This document shows positions 46,422 to 60,252 of a DNA stretch of 64,000 nucleotides, one piece after another. This DNA is from Phellopilus nigrolimitatus (taxonomy: Eukaryota > Basidiomycota > Agaricomycetes > Hymenochaetales > Hymenochaetaceae): assembly GCA_021029095.1 (NCBI GenBank), contig JAJOHG010000134.1:1-64000 (forward strand), read 5' to 3'. Position numbers and translations under genes: made by a program. How positions within the stretch are numbered: position 1 is the stretch's first letter; each line of letters starts with the position of its first letter. A model generated the notes under the pieces. The model searched no databases and was not told the origin of the DNA. It saw only the letters and a program-made list of their open reading frames with translations.

Positions 46422-47153
46422 GATACGCGATTGAGAGTTTGAAAACGTGCTAGGTGGTATAAACGAAGTCAAAGGCAAACAGAACGTTGACAATAGGAGA
46501 CTGAGTCAGAACACGAAAGTCGGCGATGGCTTAGTCTTATAGTCATCCGGGTCGATAGCAATCATCACGCATTCGCATCCATTGGTCCTCGAGAATCAAA
46601 TCTCCGAGAGCGCGTTTGTGCAGTTTGCGGGCTTGCCAGTGCTAATGTTTGTCGGCTGGTATCATGATAGAAGACCTGCTGCCGTAAAGCGAACTTAACC
46701 CTCGACTCTTTGCACCCCAATAATATCAGGCGGTCATCGTGCCTTTCATTTCATGAACATGCACATGCCTAGATAACGAAGCTGTTCTGCTTGTAGTGGT
46801 TGACGAAGAAGTGGCAAGGCGATGTGGGGCATGCTGTGTGTGAATCGATGCTGCAAATTGTCACACCCTTCCTCGTGCCATCTTTGAGTTCCGCAGACGA
46901 GCATATAAGCTTCAGATCACTATTCAAAAGCATAGCTCTCGAAGACGCAAATGGCCGCTGGCTCTGCAATTCCTTCTTTCGCGCTAGATTCTAACTGGGC
47001 TCGTGGCTGTCGAAAGATCTGGCTGAGGTATGTGGCACAGCGCACACTTCTGCATCACCACCATCAGGCCAAATTTGCTATCACCTTCAAGCCGACTCTT
47101 ACACAGTGAACAACTTAGTGTGACGACACTTCATGTTAATTTGCGAAGATCCA
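46422..47153. promoter_or_regulatory. Divergent promoter between the giant GTPase gene and the RBR ligase gene, copy 1
   Basis: The 732-base gap separates two start codons in head-to-head orientation. A TATA-like CATATAAGCTTCAG at 46902-46915 is conserved in unit 2 (61637-61650), as are longer blocks around it. No coding sequence is apparent. Shared regulation of the two genes is an inference from the arrangement, which is kept in both units. Confidence 0.5.
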
Positions 47154-49491
47154 ATGGCGATAATTCGCTCACCTAGCTCAGCCAGCTACACTTCTACGTC
47201 AACGTTGCAGGAGATCTTCAGCGGCAAAAAGCATATTTGTACGCATTCAGGAACTAGTCAGTACAGCCAAGGAGGGCCGTCAGCTTGCGGAATCGCCTCT
47301 ATGAATTGCATACGCCACATATTGACGCTCGAGCGGGAAGGCAAGGAAGGCGATGCTCTTATCACTGCGTTGCTTCAAAGGGAGACGATGGAGGTATGTC
47401 CGAGAATTATCGAACTGTCGAAGGTCTGAGAACGGTAAACATCGATAGGACATTATGTCGGTCTGTGCGTATTGGACGAGCAATGCACATCTTGAAGTCG
47501 ACTGCATCTACAAAACGCCACTTTTTGAGTCCTCACTTAAGCATACATCCACGAGCTATGGTAAATCTGGCGAAGATAAATTTGAAGATATGCTGCGGTA
47601 GGCAATCATCTAAGCATGCAATTATTATTGTGTCGCTTATCTCCTGGTAGCCAGCTCGACGGCCGAGTCGATTCCAGTCCCGACGCTCGTCGTTCCTGTG
47701 CAGTCGTTATTACGCGGCCTCCCGAGATTGTCGTATGTATGAAAATCGCACATCCTAAAAACAACGTCTATGTCATTTTCGACTCGCACCCTCGGCCGGC
47801 GCATCCGATAGGTGCCGCCTTTATCTTCCACACCTCCCGGTCTCGCGCGACGCGCTACCTCACTGAGCTCTTCTCCGTCGACGCGCGCCTCCTTGCTCCA
47901 AATAGCGGTCTCCAATGGCAGGCGGAACTTCTTTCGCAAGTGCAAGGGGACTTCTTTGAGTGCGGATCCAATGACATGCGTATGTCGCTCGAAGCTGAAC
48001 ACGCGCTTTTTGAGGCGAATTTCGCTCTACTAGCTTATAAAGCGCAGGAAAGCGAAGCGACGTCGCAATGCAGGTTCCTCACTTCGGAAAATGAGCGCCT
48101 GAAACTAGAGCTCGATCACGCGGAGGAGCAGGCGAAACACGAGCGGGCGACTCGCAATACTGAACAGGAAGAACTGCGAGAGCTGAGAGATTATAAAAAA
48201 CTCATCATGCAACAGACCATAAGATTGCCGATCGATCATTCTGCAGAGCCTATCGCAAGCAGTCAAGTCAATGTTGCCGACGGAGGAGCCGATACTACCA
48301 CGATAAACAAATCGCTCGTGAGCAATGGCTGGAGGGACAGCGACAGTCTAGGGGAATCGTTTTCTTCCGTATCTTCGATCAGCACGTCTTCAGGTAGTCA
48401 TAGAAGAGCTACCATCCCTCGTCGAGCAGACTCGTTTTCTGTGTCCGCCCCTGATGTGAAGGGAAAGGGGAAAGAAAGTGACCTTGGCATAGCCATGCGC
48501 ATACAGATGAAATATCAAGAAGAAGACGAAGCTCTGAGTGCGCAGCTACGGTATCTACGAGCGACGGCTGTCCAAGAGACCTTTGACTGTAGTATATGCA
48601 TGGATACGCTGCCCCTCGACTTCGTCGCTCGCATCGATGGGTGCCGACACATGATCTGTCGGGAGTGTATTCGCCAGTACATTTCTTCCAAGCTTCAGGA
48701 ACGCAAATATCCGATACCGTGTCCGTGCTGTACTGCCCAGAATGAGTCTGGGAATGCAGGTAGTGAGTATATCTTAGATTTTCTTCGCTTTTAGAGCGCG
48801 TATCAACTATGTGAACTTCCAGTTATTACAGAGACTTTAATCCTACAAGTCGGCATTCCAAGTGAATCATATTCAATATTTGTTGAGCTTCAAATGGCGG
48901 CTTTCTCCATTCCAATGGAATGCAAAAAGTAAGACATTTACTTCGTTACACCGGAATACATCTGAAACTTATTTGTTTTATTAATTAGATGCAAACGAAG
49001 TGCCTTCGTCGATAGGCTCGAATTCGATGAGACGAAGATTCTGGCGTGCCCGTTTCCGAACTGCACGTACCTTTGGTGCAAAGACTGTCAGCAGGAAGTA
49101 CCACTAACTGCCGACGGTCCTCCACATTCCTGTGACGGGAGTGCCGAACTCCAGCATCTGATGACCAGTCGCGGATGGAAGCATTGCCCTGGGTGCAGGA
49201 CACCAACGGAAAAGATAGATGGGTGCAATCATATGACGGTGGGCATTCTCCAAAAACTTAGTTGATTTGCGATATTAATTTTTTTTAAATAAAGTGCTGT
49301 TCTCCAGGCTGCAATACGTAGGCATTGTTATTGAATTCGTAGTATATCGGTTTACCTTACTCATTTCTCCTTATAGGCACTTCTGCTATATTTGCGGAGG
49401 ACTCATTGTCAAATCGACTCAGCGCGCTGAAATCAACTCGGCGGTCGGAGTGCATTACAGAGCAAGGTGCACCTTGTTCGACATACCTTAA
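47154..49491 (+). CDS. RBR (RING-IBR-RING) E3 ubiquitin ligase, copy 1
   Basis: Seven exons (47154-47393, 47449-47597, 47651-48759, 48823-48928, 48989-49238, 49295-49317, 49377-49491) give 663 residues. RBR ligases pass ubiquitin through a thioester on RING2. Residues 1-280 form an N-terminal domain found with RBRs in mushrooms (GGPSACGIASMN; ITRPPEIVV; VIFDSHPRP), reminiscent of a papain-like fold with an early Cys and a late His, but this is not proven. A coiled coil (ENERLKLELDHAEEQAKHER) and a Ser-rich linker follow. RING1 starts at about residue 443 (CSICMDTL, CRHMICRECI, CPCC). IBR is at about 530-585 (CKKCKRS, CPFPNCTYLWCKDC). RING2 is at about 600-640 (CPGCRTPTEKIDGCNHMTC, HFCYICGG); the GCNHM cysteine, about 614, is the expected catalytic residue. 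Confidence 0.92.
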
Positions 49492-49621
49492 GTACATTTC
49501 GTTATCAGTAGAGAAGTGCATAATTACGAAGCAGAAATGTGCACTATGCAGGTAGATCTCTAGCTCGTAGGAATTAGGAAAATAAAGAGCAATAATATTA
49601 CTGAGTTAAATTTGTGGTTAT

Positions 49622-50148
49622 ACACGGTGTTCCGCAGCCGTCGTCGTTGCGTCTTCCTCTCTGTTTGCTTATTCTACGTCCCAATCTCGAGCACACGTAT
49701 ACCACCACCGCATAATGTGCTCCTTTCCAAGATCTCTTCGAATACAAATTCGATCAGCATTCTTCTTCGTCGCGCATTCGCTTGGCCATCTATCACGCGC
49801 TGCACCTCCTGCAGAACATGTGGCAGAAGAGCTAGACCTACATTCGAGACCAGCGATATTAGGGCGAGTGAGAGGCGCATTCGTTCCGCAGCGTTTCTAT
49901 CGTCCTCGTCCGCTTTAACCGATAAGGTTTTTCCACGTTCCTCGTGAATCCTATCTGCCCGGGTGGGATTCGTTTCTTGCTTCGAAGTGCAGCGAGTGGC
50001 GATGGCATTAGTCAATTCTTCGACGCAGAGCCAGCGAGCGCTTGATTACCAGAGGGCTCTCTGTTTACATCTCCGTTGGTTCCCCAGCGCCTATCACTGC
50101 GCTTCGCATATGAAGAGGAAGAGGAGTTTACTTGGAAAACGAGGACTT
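49622..50148 (-). pseudogene. Truncated copy of the right-hand neighbour gene
   Basis: The minus strand matches the C-terminal coding part of the gene at 62733-64000 (RMRLSLALISLVSNVGLALL; EVQRVIDGQANARRRRMLIE). It has frame-disrupting differences around 50020-50130 and lacks everything upstream. It stops abruptly at 50148, the junction with unit 2. It is a by-product of the tandem duplication. Confidence 0.85.
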
Positions 50149-50812
50149 CGTCGGCGAGAGATCGTACGAATTCTTGTTTGCTTGATGCTGCTCAAGTACA
50201 GTACGATGCTATATCTGAGGCTCGCCACCGTGATCGCGCAACGTTGCATTGCTGTACTCTATCGCGCTTCAGGTCGTCGTGCGTTGTGAGGCACACTTTC
50301 CGGATTTTTCGACGCTCGAAGTATCTAGGCGAGTACACGCTGCATGCCCGGATATGAGCGTTGGAAGCTTTGCCGTACCGCCCTGTGACTCTTCAAGCGC
50401 ACGGCCTCGAGGAATATGCAGAGACATACCCGTGCTAGCCATGTCTGGTGGTATTATAGCGCCGGTGTTAAGGTCATTATCCTACTTCTCATGAGTCGTG
50501 GGTGATTGTGCCATCCGCCTCCGAAGCCTGTTCCATCTTAGGAATGCTCCGATTTCGACTGACACCATCCGAGAACGGCCGATTCAAGACGTTAACAAGT
50601 AATGTGCCGTCTTAAAAATGTGTTTGCGCCGACATCACATCTTCTACGCTCGATCCAGCGTTCAATCATCTACCGCCCCAGCAGATGTCGGTGTCTAGCG
50701 TATTGTCTTCCTTCCTATCTGCATGCAATTACGCGACAATATGCTCCAAATCAATCTCCGAGGCACAGTGACCGTCAGGATCTTCACGCCGGCGCTTCAA
50801 CGTGGCTCGACG

Positions 50813-50939
50813 TAAGGACTAGCATGGTATCCATCCGCGTAAATCCGTATCCGTACCGCGGATAACTCCATCCGCGGTACGGATACGGATTTACGCGGAT
50901 GGATACCATGCTAGTCCTTACTTACCATGCTAGTCCCTA
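50813..50939. mobile_element. 127-base foldback element with 8-base target duplication (hAT-like)
   Basis: An almost fully palindromic insertion absent from unit 1. Perfect 51-base arms (50812-50862 and 50871-50921) are separated by 8 bases, followed by a repeat of the terminal motif. The ends read TAAGGACTAGCATGG and, inverted, TAGGGACTAGCATGG. The target duplication GCTCGACG flanks it at 50805-50812 and 50940-50947. Eight-base duplications and TA(A/G)GG ends fit a non-autonomous hAT element. It lies in the 3' flank of the copy 2 giant gene. Confidence 0.85.
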
Positions 50940-51321
50940 GCTCGACGACATCCCACTAACCAGGAGTGCATACACTGAAGGAATGTATAACCTGAAGCAT
51001 GAAATTACAAGACATGGCGAGACACAGGAAGTGACGAGACACAGGAAATGGGAGACGCCCAGTTTGACATCCTTATGCTCTCTAACGAATAAGCCCTCCG
51101 CGCGTCTTTCGCAATGACTCCGCGATGCCTAAGAAAATCTCGGACAAGTGAACCTATACGTCGTAGAAAAAAATCAGTATCCATATACATGAAAGCTCCT
51201 TGACGACATCGACTTCACTTACAGAATCAAGCCCAACACTGTACGCAGACTTCACGACCGCATTTTCCGGAACAAGGGGGTCACGTGGTGCCTGGGACTG
51301 CACTTCCTGCGCAATCTGTGT

Positions 51322-51399
51322 CATGCGACGCAGCCACGTCGATTCGCCCTTAGGACCAAACATGCGACGGAGCCACGTCGATTCGCCCTCAGGACCAAA
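51322..51399 (-). repeat. 39-base in-frame tandem duplication in the VWA-coding exon of copy 2
   Basis: Two 39-base units (51322-51360 and 51361-51399) differ at two positions. They encode two successive FGPxGESTWLRRM segments, where copy 1 has one (37201 region). The frame is kept, so the protein is lengthened by 13 residues near its C-terminus. Confidence 0.9.
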
Positions 51400-54300
51400 C
51401 GATACTGCCTGGAATGAGAGTGCTCTCCTGCGATTTCGTTAGCCTCGCATGATAAATTTACAGGGCTGGGATTGAGCATGCGCTTACCCTAGGCCGACAG
51501 CTTTGCGGCACAAATTGTACATGATGCTGTCCGTCATGTCGCATTCTCCATCCGACAGGAAGATAACAATGGGTGCTCTAAAGAATAAAATAAAAGCGAT
51601 GGGAAGAGAAGTGAGCCACATGTATGATTTATGCTCATTGAAAGCAGCACCTCTCTGTACTCCAATGCCTTTCCATGATACTCTGCGTCATTTTGAGAGC
51701 GGCATCGAAGTTTGTGCCACCATCTGCGGAGTAATTAAGTAGCTTGTCAAGTAAACCGTCCGGTGAACTGCTGAAGTCATTGTTGAAAACTTCTAGTGCA
51801 GAGCCTGTGAAAAGAACAGCACTATAAGCATCTCGGCGAGTAGCTGCCGAAGCTTGGTTAATGGCGGCCGCTCGGGCCGACCAGAACGAATGCAATGCGG
51901 AGTAGACTGCACCAAGTCTGTTATTGGCTACTCTTGCTATACGAGCAGAGGCTGGATGATTCGGTAATGGTACTCTATCACCCGAGCTCATTGAACCGGA
52001 TCTATAAATGCATTGTTTAACAAATACTTCGGAGCCCACTTTGAAAATATACCTATCAATCACAAATATGCTGGCGGGACAATCAGCCTGGATAGTACGC
52101 TACGAAAACTCGAATACTCACACATGGAATGCCTGCAAAAGGAGAGCGGGGTTCCTGCATAAGAATACATGCCCGTCGTTTGACAAATGACCGTTACTGC
52201 CCGATGGCACCTGACTGAGTGTGGCGGGTGGATGGAAGATAGGCAAATTACAATACGACGTTGTCGCCGCGCTCGTAGCCGTTGCTTGGTGCTCAGGACC
52301 TGAAGATAATTGAGAAGGACATTAGGTAAGCTTTGTCTTAGACAATAATTAGGCATATCGCACCGGAACACATCGCATCGCTATAATAAGAGATTATGAG
52401 CGATTCGCATGAGAAAAAAACTTCAAATTGGACAAACCATTTTGCGAAGTTCCCTTGATCTTCCTTTGAATACGGATCTAGGAGACTATGAGTTGCTATT
52501 GACCTTCCCTAGCAAATCTGAACATACCTTTGAATCCTAGTGCATCGCGTAACACTCAGAATGAATTGTTCGACAGCAACGATATCCACTTACCAAGACG
52601 CCTCCAATAAAGCTCGTGCGTTATCCAATCCTTTGGCTTGTCGGGGCTCGGCTCGATCCGACCTTTGATGTGCTCTAAGTCCGGCGCATTGCATGCTGTA
52701 GGGTCGGAATCGCGACAATAGTCAATATGGGCATGACGTCCCATATTGCTACACATTAAGTTGCAAAGCATAGGAGCACCATCATCGCTGGAACCAAACT
52801 TATGACCGTCAAGCTCAACAACCGACCCGTTGGGACCGTCGACGGCCCAACGTGTTCTGGACATTGAGCCATGGCTTGTAGAATGCTCAGGTTGAGAGTG
52901 GCCTAGAATTCGATTTAAAAAAAAAAAAAAAAGCTAACTGAGCATTCCGATTCTGGTAGGAATGACTGATGATACCTTGAGGCAAGGTACACACATATCC
53001 GCAATTGGCACATCTGAGAATATGTCAGTGATATCATCGATGAAATTCCTGGCTGCAACATTTACCTCGCATCGCAGTAGTGGAAAGGATTCGGATCCGT
53101 AGAGTGAATGTGTGCGCCATCGTGATCAAGCCGGCCTGGAGCGATGACCACAGCACACTGCAATCGTTTTGTGACTATATCAAGCTTTTTAGTCACACTG
53201 ATTCATGTCGGATGACCGGGTACAAACAAACCTTGCGAGTACTGAGATCGTGCAAAAGTAACAAGTGAGTTAAGAGCAGGGATTTTCTATCTGAAATCAA
53301 ACCTTCGTATACTGGAATCTATCGTGCACTCCGTTGAAAGCTGCTTCAATAGACTGCGGCACAGTGTCGATCTCGCAAACTCCCTTACTGCTGCATAGGC
53401 TGGAGCATTTATGTTCTTGACTGGATTATTACACATGAAGATATCAGAGTGCTATCAACTACCAATATGCAATTTTTATCGCGTTACTCACCCACACAAA
53501 TGGATTGCATCGGAATCCAGACCATGCAAATGATCAGGTTCCGAGCACAATCGACCGCAAAGTTGACAGAAAATAGGGCAACCCTTGACCGTGTCACAAA
53601 CATGAGACTCGTGCTCTTCGTTCCTTAAAGATACTATCAGCAAAATGAAATGTCCAACTTATAAGAAATAATACCAAAGTACTGAACACACTCCTTGACA
53701 AGTGTACAATTTCCCGTCAGCTGACTTCACCCCTTGAAGACTACACGGCTGTATTGTAGCAGATTCGAACCAGAAATCACAACTTAAACGTTTTCGCAAC
53801 TCACTTCTCCGCAAGAATGACGGCGTCCCGAGCACATGTGACCTGATTCATCGTGGTTTGCGACCTAAACATGTCTGAAAAACAAAGCACGACAGTAACA
53901 GATATAAGTCTGACTTTAGTGCAACTCCCTTGACAGCCTTTTCTGTCTTTAAGATCGCACTGTTGTCCGCACAGATGTGGTTTGATGTTGCAGCTGCGAG
54001 AAATCAGCAAAGGGAGTAACAATTTCGCAGTAAATGGACATACACATGGTCCCCTCCGTGTCCAGCTCTTGAAAAAACAAATTCAAATAAAGGGAAAAGA
54101 GTAAATAGTGTCCTACTTACGGCAAACTGCAAGCCTCGGGTGACCCGTCATGCTCACCAAGAAACTGACACGGATGAGGGCACTTATGCTCGGTCGAGCA
54201 GTCGTGATCGGCCTCGTGGAATTTGTGGCTTATACACAGTAGATGGCACTGCTCGCATTGAGTTTTGCACAGTTGCACGGTTCTCCTGACTTCAACGACC

Positions 54301-57300
54301 TTGGAATCGACGGTGCGGTGGAGATCCTCAATGGCTGCATTACTCCCGTTGAACTGAGACAGGTTGGAATCGATCCAGGCGTGGACATGTGCAATTCTCT
54401 GTTCAATAAGGATTTCGAGGAACAAGGACAGCTCGGCGATCCACTCGAGATCCGATTTATCATGCCGACTGGCAAAATCCGGCCAAGAATGGAACAGTCT
54501 TCGCAGAATGTTCATCTCATCACCTTGCTCTTTTTTAAAATCAGCCAGCCAGAATACAGCAGACGAATCCACCGCCTCGATCACAAGGTTTGTGTCGAAA
54601 TTCTGTAGCGAAGTCAAAGTGATGTTCACGGCAGTAAATTTGAAAATCTGTACCTTCAATGGCTCAGCATCCGGTTCAAGTTCTGTAGCCCCGAATGCGA
54701 GTGCTCGTGGCAGCAGGAATAACAGGTGTTGTGCTCTATGTGTGGACATGTTTTCTATGCGAAGCAAATGTCAGATTCAGCTCTATCGAGACAGAAGAGT
54801 GGTTCGCCTGACGTGTTAGAGCGCCCCAATCATTCGTCTGTAAAGGAAGAATAAGACTCATGCGTGTGCCTTCGCTGCGTACACATACCTTCAGTTTGGC
54901 CATGAGCATCTTTAATTTAAGTAAAAATGTGCCTGCCCCCTCGTGCGTTGGCGATTGCTTGTCTAAACGGCGTTTTAAAATCGTAAAACGAGTGTAGAAC
55001 TGGTTGGATTCAATGACAGGCCACGGAATAATGTTCAGGCGCCCCCGGTACACGCGAGAAATGAAGTTCGATGCCTGCTCCTTTTGAACAATTTTCTGCA
55101 ATTTGAGCTCAAATCTGTTTTACGGTCAACTCGCGACACGAATCAAATTGATTCAAGCACCTACTCTTTCGCAATTTCATTGCGGTCGGAATCTGCAACA
55201 TCCTAAAGAAGAATCAGGGGTAGTTCAATAATGAGCCAGATAACCTTCTCGCCTTGATGATGATAACCAAAGTAGATTGGAAAAGGGACGGGTTTGCATC
55301 AGGATCCAGGACCGACGAAGACGCTTGGAAACTTTGGAAGAGATTTGTGATGTCTCGGGACATGGCGAAATTGTTTCGAAAGAGAACCTGTTTCAAGTTG
55401 ATATAACGTATCCTCGAACGATAAAGCAAGCTCTTCTCACCAGATTTGAAATAGCAGCATTAAAAAGAACGAGAAGTGTGTCCTCCTGCGCAGATCTCTC
55501 AATGCTGTGGACACCTACATATATCGTTAGACGTATGACAATAGAATTCATTCTGTAACTGACCCTCGAAGTCGAGCGCCACGATAAGGTCAGTATCTGT
55601 CGGTGTCACTGACATCCAGACACCTTCGGTTGTCCGCATAGCCGATCCGGCGAAAGATGTATCGGCAAGATGGTTAAGAGCAAAACTCTTTCCAACAGAT
55701 TGCTCTCCTGTAAGTTCATATTAAAGCAGTGGACAAATTTGAAAGAGCGGCGGCATCATAAGGCGCACCCATGGAAGAAACAACTTTAACAGGCTGTATT
55801 AAACATATTATCAGTAAGTAGATTGCCCAATAGGCAGAGAATATAACCTTCGTGGACATATACGACTGGAATATGCTTTCATACCACCCGAACGACAGGC
55901 TATCCGCCACACGTCCGACGTCAGCCCCGAGAAGCGCCTTTTCAACATCACGAGCCCAGACACCATCCTTCAACGGGATGAAACGATTGTCACGAGCGAT
56001 CGCGATATGAATAGGGATGAGGCAGAAAATGTCGACCATCCATTCTCCAGCTTTGTATGACGAAACAGGAGACCAGCCATCCTGAGCTTGCAGACCTGCT
56101 ACGGCTGGCAAAAATATTTCGGCCGAAACACGGATACAGCTGAGAAGAGAACTGGTAGGCTTTTTCGTGCTCTTCTCAAACTTTTGTATCATGTCGTCGA
56201 AGTAATCTGCAAAAGGGATAACATTTCGTGCTAAAGTGATGAATAGCAAGGTTTTGTCTTTGCGGAGCTCGCTAGAGACGATGGCCTGACGCCGGACAGC
56301 AGGGATGACAGGAAATCGAGTCCAAACATCGCTGTGACAGTCGATAAGTGAATTATGAAGTGTGCGTCGTTCCCCGCCTTCGGTCGATTTCTCGGAGTGC
56401 TTTTTACTGAACTGAAATTCTGTAATTTGCCGGGAAATTTCGAGACCAACGGAGCAGCAGATGTTATCCTTCAGATCGATCCAGATGAGATGAATATTCT
56501 TTCTCTCGTCAAAAGCTGAGACCAAGGGAGGTTGGCGCGAAGATGTAGGGATATCAAATGAAAAGCCTTCATGTGAGCCCAGGGAAGCCCAATGATATAC
56601 ACGCAGCGATAGACCATTGTCCTGTGGTACAATTGCGCCAAGGCATGAGCCGTCTGGCGTCCCAAATGTTGATAAAGGGGGTGCAGGCAATTGAAGTATT
56701 GCCGGCCTGCGAAGACAGAGATTAGCAAGTCAATGCATCACATGTCCTGCAAGGAGCTTACCGAAATTGCTGAGTAACCGATGAAAATATACGGACTCTT
56801 CCAGATTCTTCGACCAACGCAAATTCATCACTCCCGGATACAAAGTGAACATTGACGATCTTTGGTATCGAGTCAGCATACCACGATGGCAGGTTGATAG
56901 CGCTTCCTTGTCCTTGTAGGGTGTTCCTCTCGTCAAAGCAAAAGCAATGGAGTTGCACAGATGACTGTCAATCGACGAACGTGAGTTCAGCAGTTGTTTG
57001 TTGGGAGAAAGAAACGCACCTTTTGAATATCCACGCCGCACACTACAAGCTTTCGTCTTCCTTCGTCGTAAGCTACGGCAACATCGTGTCCAGTCTTCTC
57101 TCGCTTGATCAATTTCTTGGACCGCTTATGCTCAATAGCCGCTTCCAAACTGCTCAAATTCTCTAAATAAATGCGGAGATCTTGGTTCTGATCATTGACA
57201 ACGACGAGACACTTGTCCCCTTCAAGGAGCTGAATCAAACTGTACAAATTTCAGTCAAGAACTCACTGGACAAGAAAAGAAATAAGAACCTGATTTCGGC

Positions 57301-60252
57301 ACCGACGGGCAGGCCAAAGTTGTAAGCCCCGCGGCTGGAAACCAATGGTTTTGGAACATGAAGAAAGTCCATACGCATCTGTTGCTTATCATGCTCCGTC
57401 AACTCCAGAGGAAGAAGCGTAAATTTAAGGCTTGGTTCTGATTGAGTGAGATGATACCCGGAAGCGCGATAGCTTTCTGGATAAATTTTTGAATAACAGT
57501 TGCAATGTAAAGGACTGCATAGCATTGCACATACTATGACCATTGCGATCAGTCACTCGTTCCAATTTTGTTAGCACGAGAACATGTTTACTATCGCACT
57601 GTTGAGTAGCAGCAGAAATCCAGAAGGATGTGCGACTTACTGATTTCCTTCGGACTCGTAAGCCTTCCCTAGATCGTCATGAAGCTGAGTACGCGAGCTG
57701 TTATGTGCACCATTGAGGCCTGCACCCAGCTCCCGCTCCAGCATAGTTTTACAGTGTTCTGTCTGCTGGATAAGCTTGTGCGGAAGCGATCGCAGCGCAT
57801 CCTTAATCTTCTTCGAGAAAAAATTGTGAGCCGCAGTAAAGGTTGCATCGACACCAGTTTTAAGTTCCGGCCAGTCCTTCAAAATGTCATTTACGCTGTC
57901 AAAAAAATCGGAGGATTTAAGATTGCGCGTTGCTGCTTGCGCCACCTCGACAGGCCCGTCGAGCTCACTAGACATGCCAGAAGCGAATTTCACCAATTCT
58001 CGTCTGAATTTTGTCATGGCCCTGAAGGCGCCTGCCACCGTCCCCACATCATCATCATTGAGGAACTTCTCAGCGTTCCTCATGCTTCCGCTATCGACAC
58101 CGGTGTCCACAAGTCCCCAAAGTTCCTCTCGCTTAGATCTGGAGAGCGCATTGTTCTGGAAGATATGTCTACAAATGAAGACCTTCCTCATTGCCATCGA
58201 GAATGTCCTGTCTTCAGTCTTGAGTGCAGTAGATTTGCCGTCTGTTGCAATCTCGACCACCTTGTGCTTCAAGGAAGGGAACAGCACGAACAGATCTTCC
58301 AGATACTCTGCGGACGCGTGTGAACAAATGATTTGAGACGATGCATTAGTACACACCTTTATCCTCGTCCTTCTGCTCTTGGGAAGGCACGTCTTCGACT
58401 GCTCTTCCGCGTAAAATGGCCTCATCAAGTTTCCTTATGTAGATGTGAGTACCAGCGACCTATAGAGATACAACTTCTTACGGAAATTTCGCGAGGACTT
58501 TGCTAACGAAGTACGTTTCCAATGCAGCAGCCAGTCTTGGTTCTTTTGACTCGCTGTTTTTGATGATCGTGCCTGACCTGTTCTTCCTCTCTTCTTTTTG
58601 ATGCTTTTTGGTGTCAGCGTCACGTAACTTAAAAGCTGAACAAGCTTCAGGATATCTGTTTCTCAAACCGTTCTCCACAAGGAGCATTATCGAATCATAA
58701 GGGAGATCATTGTCAACGCGGAGCGCTGTGTCATTTCGGAATCTGATTATAAAATGACGTTGAAATCAGCGAGCCGTTTTCCCTCAAATTAAGGACATTC
58801 CCACAAAAACGATTTGAGATGTATGAGGTTCTGAAAAGTTTTGTTGAGGTCTTTTCGAGATTGCTGAGGTTCAGTATATGCTACTGTCATAATGGCTTGC
58901 TTTGTGTCGCCAACCACCAAACGCGTCTGCAGTCGGGACTCGTTGTCAGGAGAAAACTCCGTCACCGATGCGTCCTTTAATATAGGATGTTTAATCTTGA
59001 ATAGCGCATAACAAAAAATAAGAAAATCAAAATTTGACCGACGGCGGAAATAGCATACCTGAAAACCGGGGCGCATGCGGACATTTTCCTTCTGCTCATT
59101 CGCCTTCGAAACCTTGAAGGCGAATAGTCGGTCCGCCTCTCGCTCTAATTCATCGAATGCCAGCATTGATGAGCTGTCTTCACTCGCGCTCGATGGATCA
59201 TCCCAAACCAGCGCCCGACCATGAGCGTCGGAGATCAACACCATGATTTGGTCAGTGATCTTGGTCAGATACCTATTCGCATCCGAATCAGCAATGCGAC
59301 GATCAGAGATTGAGCATCAAACAACAGAAGTGGGCTGAAACTGACCTAATGAAAGTGATCCTATTGCGCTGGACAGTGGAGATCGCGTTGTCGTCCCATG
59401 TCGTGTCTTCGGGCCAGAAAATAACATACAGGCACCGCTCGGACGGGGTGCTACCTTGTACCGTCAGCGCGTAAAGACCAGACCGCAAGGTTGGTGAATC
59501 GGAAGCTACGTCTTGAAGGGCGTGCAGCAGTAATTCTCTATAGAGGTTATAGCATTTTACGTTGTATCAGAGTAGGAGTACACATACAAGCGAGATTCTT
59601 ACGTGCGGTCGTCGATCACATTCAGCTTGCGAAGAAATCGCACGATCTCGCTTTTGCTACCGTAAACACCGAGGGGTTTTACATGAATCTCATCCATGGC
59701 CTTGAAGTCAACCTTGGTGAGATCTTTGTAAACGCCCGGTTTGAGATCGTTGATGAATCGGCCCGTAGATTCATGCGCAATGATAATCTTATCGACTAGA
59801 AGAATCCGACGTTAGCTCGATGTCAGCTTACTAGGCGCGCGATCAAACGTACCTAGACCACCACTTCCTTGTTCTGAAATCAAGTCGAGTATCCTATACA
59901 TGCCTTTGATGTAGTCCACCAGGTCCAGAGATAGTTCTGGGTGCGTAAGCTCGTCCTTAAGAGGCACGGCCGATCGTATATTATCCACCGTAATGTCCTT
60001 TGTTGCTGTGGAGGAAGTCTCAATTTTTTTGGACTCAGAGGACGTCGGTTTGTTGGAATTTGACAGAGACTCAGCTTCCTGGAAGCTAGCATCGATGTGC
60101 GGATGATGTTGCAGCATGAGTTGCGGGACAGACCTAGTGCTTGCTGCCGTCTCAAGCATCACATGGTCTTCTGTATCCTTCAGCTCTGCAGCAGGAGCGA
60201 AAGCAGCCTTATTTACAGATACTGCACTGGACGTCGGGCTTGCTGCATCGAC

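Larger units (their letters stand above)
35961..50148. repeat. Tandem duplication unit 1 (about 14.2 kb)
   Basis: Collinear with 50149-63291. It contains, left to right, a 3' flank, the giant GTPase-VWA gene (minus), a divergent promoter, the RBR ligase gene (plus) and a truncated copy of the next gene (minus). Similarity between units starts at GGCGAGA (35961 and 50149) and ends at AACGAGGACTTCGTC (50148 and 63291). Unit 1 keeps the full RBR gene and lacks both short hAT-like insertions present in unit 2. Confidence 0.9.

Noticed and set aside
52914..52932. Poly-A run of 17 or more bases, possible retroposed tail.
   Set aside because: It lies within an intron of the copy 2 giant gene with no target duplication or retroelement next to it; simple slippage is sufficient.
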